From: Asticcacaulis sp.
GTDB taxonomy: Bacteria; Pseudomonadota; Alphaproteobacteria; Caulobacterales; Caulobacteraceae
Length of the DNA: 10,000 nucleotides
Direction: 5' to 3'
Assembly (NCBI RefSeq): GCF_020217185.1
Contig: NZ_JAIWNX010000016.1
Span: 1-10,000 of the forward strand
In this document: positions 6,370-10,000 of the stretch, in pieces
Position numbering within the stretch: the stretch's first letter is position 1
Layout: each line of letters opens with the position of its first letter
Translations under genes and position numbers: made by a program
Notes under the pieces: generated by a model
The model's input: the letters and a program-made list of their open reading frames with translations, nothing else
Databases searched by the model: none
Told to the model about the DNA's origin: nothing

Positions 6370-7578
6370 ATGAAGACAATGCCCGCCCTTATTGCCGCCC
6401 TCACCTTGTCCGCCTGCGCCACACCACCGCCAGCGTCTGCGCCATCGCTGGACGGGTTTTACGACGCCGTTCACCATTGGCAGAACAAGAACGGCAAGTC
6501 CTATGCCCGCTATGTTGACGACGACGTGACGGCCATCGCCGACAATCTGCTCCTGCTGCAACGGGATAATGGCGGCTGGATCGAGAACCGCGACCCGGCG
6601 CGCATCCTGTCCGAGGCGGAAAAGGCGGCGGCGCTGAAAGAAAAGAGCGACCCGGCCTTCAGCTTCGACAATCGCAACATCTATACGCAGGTCGAGTATC
6701 TGATGGCGGCCTATGAACGGACACGGAAATCAGACTACCGTACCGCCGCCTTGCGCGGCCTCGATCTGATCCTGTCGCAGCAGATCAAAAGCTGCGGCGG
6801 CTGGCCCCACACCGTGCCGGCCAGGAACAGCTTTCATGACAAGATCACCATGGCCGATGAGGTGACATCGGGCAATCTGCGCCTGCTGCGTCGCATCAGC
6901 ACAGGCGAATATCCTTTTGATTCTATGAGCAAAGATTTACGCAGGAAGGCCGCATCGGCGGTGGCCGCTGGCGATGCCTGTCTGCTCAGGCTGCAAATCC
7001 GTCAGAACGGGCAGCTCACCGGCTGGGCCGGTCAGTACGATCCCGTGACCTTGCAGCCCGTCAAGGGGCGCAGCTTTGAACTGGTGTCGATTGTCTCTCA
7101 GGAAAGCGTGGAAAATACCCGCTATCTGATGTCCATTCCAAACCCCTCGCCTGAGGTGATTGCTGCGGTCGATGGGGCCGTGGCATGGATGAAGCGTTCG
7201 GCCATACACGGCAAACGGCTGGAGACCTTCGCCCTGCCCGCCCCGGTCAAGTACGACTATCACACGGCGACCACCGATAACCGGCTGGTGGATGATCCCT
7301 CGGCGCCGCCTCTGTGGGCGCGGTTCTATGATATCAACGACAATTCGGTGATCCTGGCCAACCGCGACGGCGTGCGGGTCGCCACCTATGCCGACATCCA
7401 CCCGGAACGCCGCTCAGGCTATAGCTGGTATGGTCAGTGGCCAAAAGAATTGATCACCGAATTGTATCCGATGTGGTCAAAGTGCCATTGCCGTATCGAG
7501 ACTATCCCACTTACACCGGAACAGAAGAAAACGTGGGAAAAAATCGCCAAGGACATGAAGTCAAGAAACCCAAACTAA
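6370..7578 (+). CDS. Pectate lyase, polysaccharide lyase family 10, lipoprotein
   Basis: A cell-envelope enzyme expected to cut polygalacturonate by beta-elimination (EC 4.2.2.2), releasing unsaturated oligogalacturonates. The 402 residues begin with a lipoprotein signal whose lipobox LSAC puts the lipidated cysteine at residue 16. Ala at +2 favours the outer membrane. The PL10 domain fills about 35-375, with the family blocks GGW (68-70), CGGWPHTVP (142-150), GWAGQYDPVTLQP (218-230) followed by GRSFEL (233-238), PPLWARFYDI (313-322), NRDGV (331-335) and RRSGYSWYGQWP (347-358). The Arg/Asp-rich blocks near the C-terminus carry the substrate-binding and catalytic arginine known for the family. 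The block usually reading ITFNDDA in my memory of the family is here ITMADEV (159-165), so part of an acidic site may be altered. AGGAA seven bases before the ATG supports the start. The gene diverges from a secreted esterase and ends just before a strong hairpin. Confidence 0.9.
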   Translation: MKTMPALIAALTLSACATPPPASAPSLDGFYDAVHHWQNKNGKSYARYVDDDVTAIADNLLLLQRDNGGWIENRDPARILSEAEKAAALKEKSDPAFSFDNRNIYTQVEYLMAAYERTRKSDYRTAALRGLDLILSQQIKSCGGWPHTVPARNSFHDKITMADEVTSGNLRLLRRISTGEYPFDSMSKDLRRKAASAVAAGDACLLRLQIRQNGQLTGWAGQYDPVTLQPVKGRSFELVSIVSQESVENTRYLMSIPNPSPEVIAAVDGAVAWMKRSAIHGKRLETFALPAPVKYDYHTATTDNRLVDDPSAPPLWARFYDINDNSVILANRDGVRVATYADIHPERRSGYSWYGQWPKELITELYPMWSKCHCRIETIPLTPEQKKTWEKIAKDMKSRNPN

Positions 7579-7583
7579 CGGGT

Positions 7584-7602
7584 GCAGGGGCCGTGCCCCT
7601 GC
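7584..7602. terminator. Shared bidirectional terminator between convergent genes
   Basis: GCAGGGGC (7584-7591) and GCCCCTGC (7595-7602) form a perfect 8-base GC-rich stem with a 3-base loop. It starts five bases after the lyase stop and directly abuts the stop codon of the M61 peptidase gene on the other strand. The plus strand continues CTACTTCTTTTC, a fair T-rich tail that is also coding sequence of the peptidase. The minus side has a looser T-rich stretch (GTTAGTTTGGGTTTC). It probably ends transcription from both sides. Confidence 0.7.
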
Positions 7603-9543
7603 CTACTTCTTTTCGGCCAGAATATCGTCCAGATAGGCCTTCTTGCCGTCGATGCGCTCAAGGCGCGGATAGCGCAGCCCGCCCGTATAGTCGAGCGTCA
7701 CCGTCTTATAGGTCTTGCCGCGTTTGATCAGCAGTTCGACCGGCTTACCGTTTGGCTTGGCGGCGTCGGCAATGGCGGTTTTAATACCATCGGCTTCATA
7801 GGCGGTGCCGTTGACGGCGACCACGCTCATCCCCTGCCCCAGTCCGGCCTTGAAGGCCGGGCTGTCCCAGAAGACGCTGCCGATATCGCCCGTGGCGGTC
7901 AGTGACAGCCCCAGCGAATAGCTCAGGTCCGTTACCTTGGTCTTCTTTTCGCGCGCCTTGAACCAGTCGGTCGGCGTGTCGCTGTAGGTCAGCCTATACC
8001 CCCCGCGCTCCAGCCCGTCGAGGAAGGTGCCCTTTGAGGTCTCATTCACGCGCGTCTTGAGGAAAGTGTCCCAGTCATAGGCATAGACGCTGTTCAGAGC
8101 CGCCACCACGTCTTTGAACTCATAGGTTTCCGGCGTCCACGAGCCGTCCTTGATGCCAAAGAACAGGCCGGCGAAATCGTCCAGGGACTTCTTGTTGTTG
8201 GTCTTTTCACGGATCAGCGTATCGGCGTCGAGCCAGATCAGAAGCCCAACATTGTAATAGTCTTCGTTACGCTGCTGGCTCAGCCAGTTCTTGGGCTGAC
8301 GCGCCGACAGGATCGGATCATTGGTGGTATCGAGCACCGGACGCCACTGCGAACCGGAGAAGTTGTCGTACTGCGCGGCGATCAGCGCGATGGCCTGCTT
8401 GGCCTGCTCCGGCGTGTAGAGGCCCGAGCGCGCCGACAGGACATAGCCCCAGAACTGCGTCTGGCCCTCATAGACCCACAGCAGGCTGTTGCGCATGGGG
8501 GTGTGGAAGTCGGGATTATAAAGGTCGGCACCGCGGCGGAACTTGCCGTCCCAAGAATGGGTATATTCGTGCGCCAGCAGGTCGCGCCCGACATAGTTGG
8601 TCTTCCACTCGGTGAAATAGGTGGAGTCGTGGCCATTTTCGGACGAGCGGTGATGCTCAAGCCCGATATCGCCCAGTTCTTCCGACAGGTGGACGAGGAA
8701 GTCGTAATGGTCGTAGTGCTGCGATTTGAAGACCTTGACCGCCTGCGCCACCATCTTCCTGTGAATGGCAATCTGCTCATCGGTGGCGGCCAGATCGCCC
8801 GGCTTGTCGGCAAAGACGTGCATGCGCACCGGCACCTTGGGATCGGCGCTGAGGTCGAAGGTCTTGCTGAACTTACCGGCAAACATCGGCGAGTCGATGA
8901 AGTGCTCATAGGGCAGCGGCTTGAAGGTGACGGTGCCGTCTGCATTCTTCGACGCCACATCAAGCGCCGCCGCATAGTCCCAGCCTTCCGGCAGTTTCAG
9001 CGTCAGTTCGACCGGCACGCGCGTCACTGCATAGCCTGCCGGATACATGGACAGGTTTTCCCATTGCAGATTGGCCATGACGTCGGTGACCACCACGCGG
9101 CCAGCGGCCGTGGTCATGGGGGTCAGGAAGTCGAACTCGGCCACCACTTCTTTGGCACCGGCGGGCACGTCGATATGAAAGGCTGTCACTTCAACGGGAT
9201 CGCGCAACCAGCTCAGGCTCTGACCACCCGCCGAAAAGCGCACATTGGCGATCTTGTCCGCCTGCGGGCGCGGGGCGTGCTTGCCGGGCAGCCAGCGCGG
9301 CATGATCAGGGTGAAGGGGCCGGATTTGGCCACCGGAATGACCTGACGCACGCGCATGACGCGCTGCTGCGTATCGGTGGCATCGACATAGACTTTCAGC
9401 GTGCCGGGATAATCGACCTGCGCCGACACCGGCAAGGGGGGCGGCAGCGGCGCCGACACCTGAGCCGAAACCGGAACCGAAAACAGAGCCGCCGCCAAAA
9501 CCGCCGCGCTGCTCACGCCCCATAGACGCGCCACCTTTACCAT
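7603..9543 (-). CDS. Secreted M61 family metallopeptidase with PDZ domain
   Basis: A zinc peptidase of the M61 (glycyl aminopeptidase) family, 646 residues, a normal length for the family. A Sec signal peptide covers about 1-27 (hydrophobic core, then VPVSA), so it acts in the periplasm or outside the cell. An N-terminal beta-rich domain runs to about 230. The catalytic domain follows with the conserved GLEHHRSSENG segment (294-304), the zinc motif HEYTH (325-329; ligands His325 and His329, catalytic Glu326) and the third ligand Glu359 in WVYEGQTQFWG. A PDZ domain lies at about 540-615, with the LGLSLTA segment and GQGMSVVAVNG. Family members release N-terminal Gly or Ala or act as endopeptidases, so the exact specificity is open. 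The hexapeptide PVSAQV occurs twice around the signal cleavage site (24-29 and 38-43), separated by a Pro-rich stretch. ACGGAG lies seven bases before the ATG, supporting the start. Its upstream neighbour on the same strand ends 76 bases away. Confidence 0.94.
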   Translation of the reverse strand: MVKVARLWGVSSAAVLAAALFSVPVSAQVSAPLPPPLPVSAQVDYPGTLKVYVDATDTQQRVMRVRQVIPVAKSGPFTLIMPRWLPGKHAPRPQADKIANVRFSAGGQSLSWLRDPVEVTAFHIDVPAGAKEVVAEFDFLTPMTTAAGRVVVTDVMANLQWENLSMYPAGYAVTRVPVELTLKLPEGWDYAAALDVASKNADGTVTFKPLPYEHFIDSPMFAGKFSKTFDLSADPKVPVRMHVFADKPGDLAATDEQIAIHRKMVAQAVKVFKSQHYDHYDFLVHLSEELGDIGLEHHRSSENGHDSTYFTEWKTNYVGRDLLAHEYTHSWDGKFRRGADLYNPDFHTPMRNSLLWVYEGQTQFWGYVLSARSGLYTPEQAKQAIALIAAQYDNFSGSQWRPVLDTTNDPILSARQPKNWLSQQRNEDYYNVGLLIWLDADTLIREKTNNKKSLDDFAGLFFGIKDGSWTPETYEFKDVVAALNSVYAYDWDTFLKTRVNETSKGTFLDGLERGGYRLTYSDTPTDWFKAREKKTKVTDLSYSLGLSLTATGDIGSVFWDSPAFKAGLGQGMSVVAVNGTAYEADGIKTAIADAAKPNGKPVELLIKRGKTYKTVTLDYTGGLRYPRLERIDGKKAYLDDILAEKK

Positions 9544-9573
9544 CCGTACACTCCGTAAAACGACTAAGCGTAC

Positions 9574-9603
9574 AAACTAGGGAAGGTTGGGGCCGGTTGT
9601 AAA
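9574..9603 (-). promoter_or_regulatory. Candidate promoter of the M61 peptidase gene
   Basis: Read on the minus strand, TTTACA (9603-9598) differs by one base from the -35 consensus TTGACA. After 18 bases comes TAGTTT (9579-9574), a weak -10 with three of six consensus bases. Transcription would start about 25 bases before the ATG. It is the best pair in the 76-base gap but could be chance. Confidence 0.35.
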
Positions 9604-9614
9604 GCGGTTACAAC
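9596..9614. promoter_or_regulatory. Perfect inverted repeat overlapping the candidate -35
   Basis: GTTGTAA (9596-9602) and TTACAAC (9608-9614) are exact inverted arms around a 5-base centre. The repeat lies between the stop of the upstream unknown gene and the M61 start, and covers the candidate -35 hexamer. That is where a repressor operator would be expected. It is AT-rich with no following U-run on the minus strand, so a terminator for the upstream gene is less likely. Confidence 0.4.
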
Positions 9615-9619
9615 AGACC

Positions 9620-10000
9620 CTATTTGATCAGCGCAACCTCAGCCTTGAGCGGAATATGCCGGTTGCCGATATTGTCGTGCAGAACCGCTTCGAAGCGATA
9701 GACGCCCGGCGGGTCACCGTCGTCAAATTCAATGATGATGGTCTCACCACTATCGAAGACATTGTCAGGACGTGTGGCCTCGCCCTGAAAGGCTTTCAAA
9801 CCTTTCAAATCCATGGGGTTTTTACCGCCCATGAGTACGCCATCCGGCCGCACACCACGTATATCGTAAGTGACATCACCACGGTTGTGGTCGAGGGCGA
9901 AGCTCATGAAGACGATCTTGGCCGCAAAACGCTCTTTTATCTTCACCGTGCGTACGATGTGTAGACGCGGCCCCTGCTCTGGCGGTTTTTTGAACTCTTC
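9620..10000 (-). CDS. Unknown beta-rich protein, C-terminal part only
   Basis: The 3' end of a gene whose start lies beyond the right edge. The frame is open to base 10000, giving 126 visible residues before the TAG stop. A GTG at 9946 could act as a start, but it has no ribosome binding site and the codons before it read sensibly (EEFKKPPEQGPRLHIVRT), so a longer protein is more likely. The visible part alternates short hydrophobic strands with turns (KIVFMSFAL, VTYDIRGVRPDG, ETIIIEFDD, PPGVYRFEAVLHD, IPLKAEVALI), which suggests an Ig-like beta-sandwich. It resembles a loosely defined group of periplasmic hypothetical proteins that share an R-PDG turn and a PPG-Y/W strand start; this is from memory. 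I do not recognise a function. It precedes the M61 peptidase gene on the same strand by 76 bases. Confidence 0.65.
   Translation of the reverse strand, partial: EEFKKPPEQGPRLHIVRTVKIKERFAAKIVFMSFALDHNRGDVTYDIRGVRPDGVLMGGKNPMDLKGLKAFQGEATRPDNVFDSGETIIIEFDDGDPPGVYRFEAVLHDNIGNRHIPLKAEVALIK

Noticed and set aside
8503..9525. A 340-residue plus-strand frame opposite the M61 gene
   Set aside because: No recognisable domain, composition of an antisense frame, and the minus strand carries a complete peptidase with zinc motif and signal peptide.
25..9543. POT transporter and M61 peptidase as one peptide-scavenging system
   Set aside because: They lie about 5.7 kb apart with five unrelated genes between and no shared control sequence that I can see; both are common alone.

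Overview
The window looks like ordinary chromosome from an alphaproteobacterium. Base composition is moderately GC-rich and third codon positions are strongly GC-biased. The glutamate-cysteine ligase is the plant/alphaproteobacterial type and sits just behind rsmE, an arrangement I recall from alphaproteobacteria. A secreted M61 peptidase, a POT transporter with a long extra loop and a pectin-degradation pair would fit a Caulobacteraceae-like, plant-matter-using bacterium. Asticcacaulis is one possibility, but that genus guess rests on memory of similar proteins and not on a search.

Layout. Bases 25-4247 hold three minus-strand genes read right to left: rsmE (16S rRNA m3U1498 methyltransferase), gshA (glutamate-cysteine ligase) and a proton-coupled oligopeptide (POT/PTR2) transporter. 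A CaCA-type sodium/calcium antiporter (4330-5349, plus) diverges from rsmE. Its 3' end overlaps by 30 bases the tail of a convergent, secreted alpha/beta-hydrolase (5320-6264, minus). That hydrolase diverges from a family PL10 pectate lyase lipoprotein (6370-7578, plus) across a 105-base intergenic region. The lyase then meets a secreted M61 metallopeptidase (7603-9543, minus) head-on, and a single strong hairpin fills the gap between them. At the right edge lies the 3' part of a further minus-strand gene of unknown function (9620 to beyond 10000).

How the genes may work together. rsmE and gshA are housekeeping genes (ribosome modification, glutathione synthesis). The hydrolase and the PL10 lyase form a small divergent unit that could act on pectin outside the cytoplasm, with the esterase removing ester decoration and the lyase cutting the polygalacturonate backbone. 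The M61 aminopeptidase and the POT transporter could both serve peptide use, but they are not in one operon. I see no RNA genes, insertion sequences, CRISPR arrays or prophage genes. No clearly new multi-gene system is visible. The points most worth checking are the altered conserved motif in the PL10 lyase, the periplasmic insert in the POT protein, and several short inverted repeats placed at start or stop codons.
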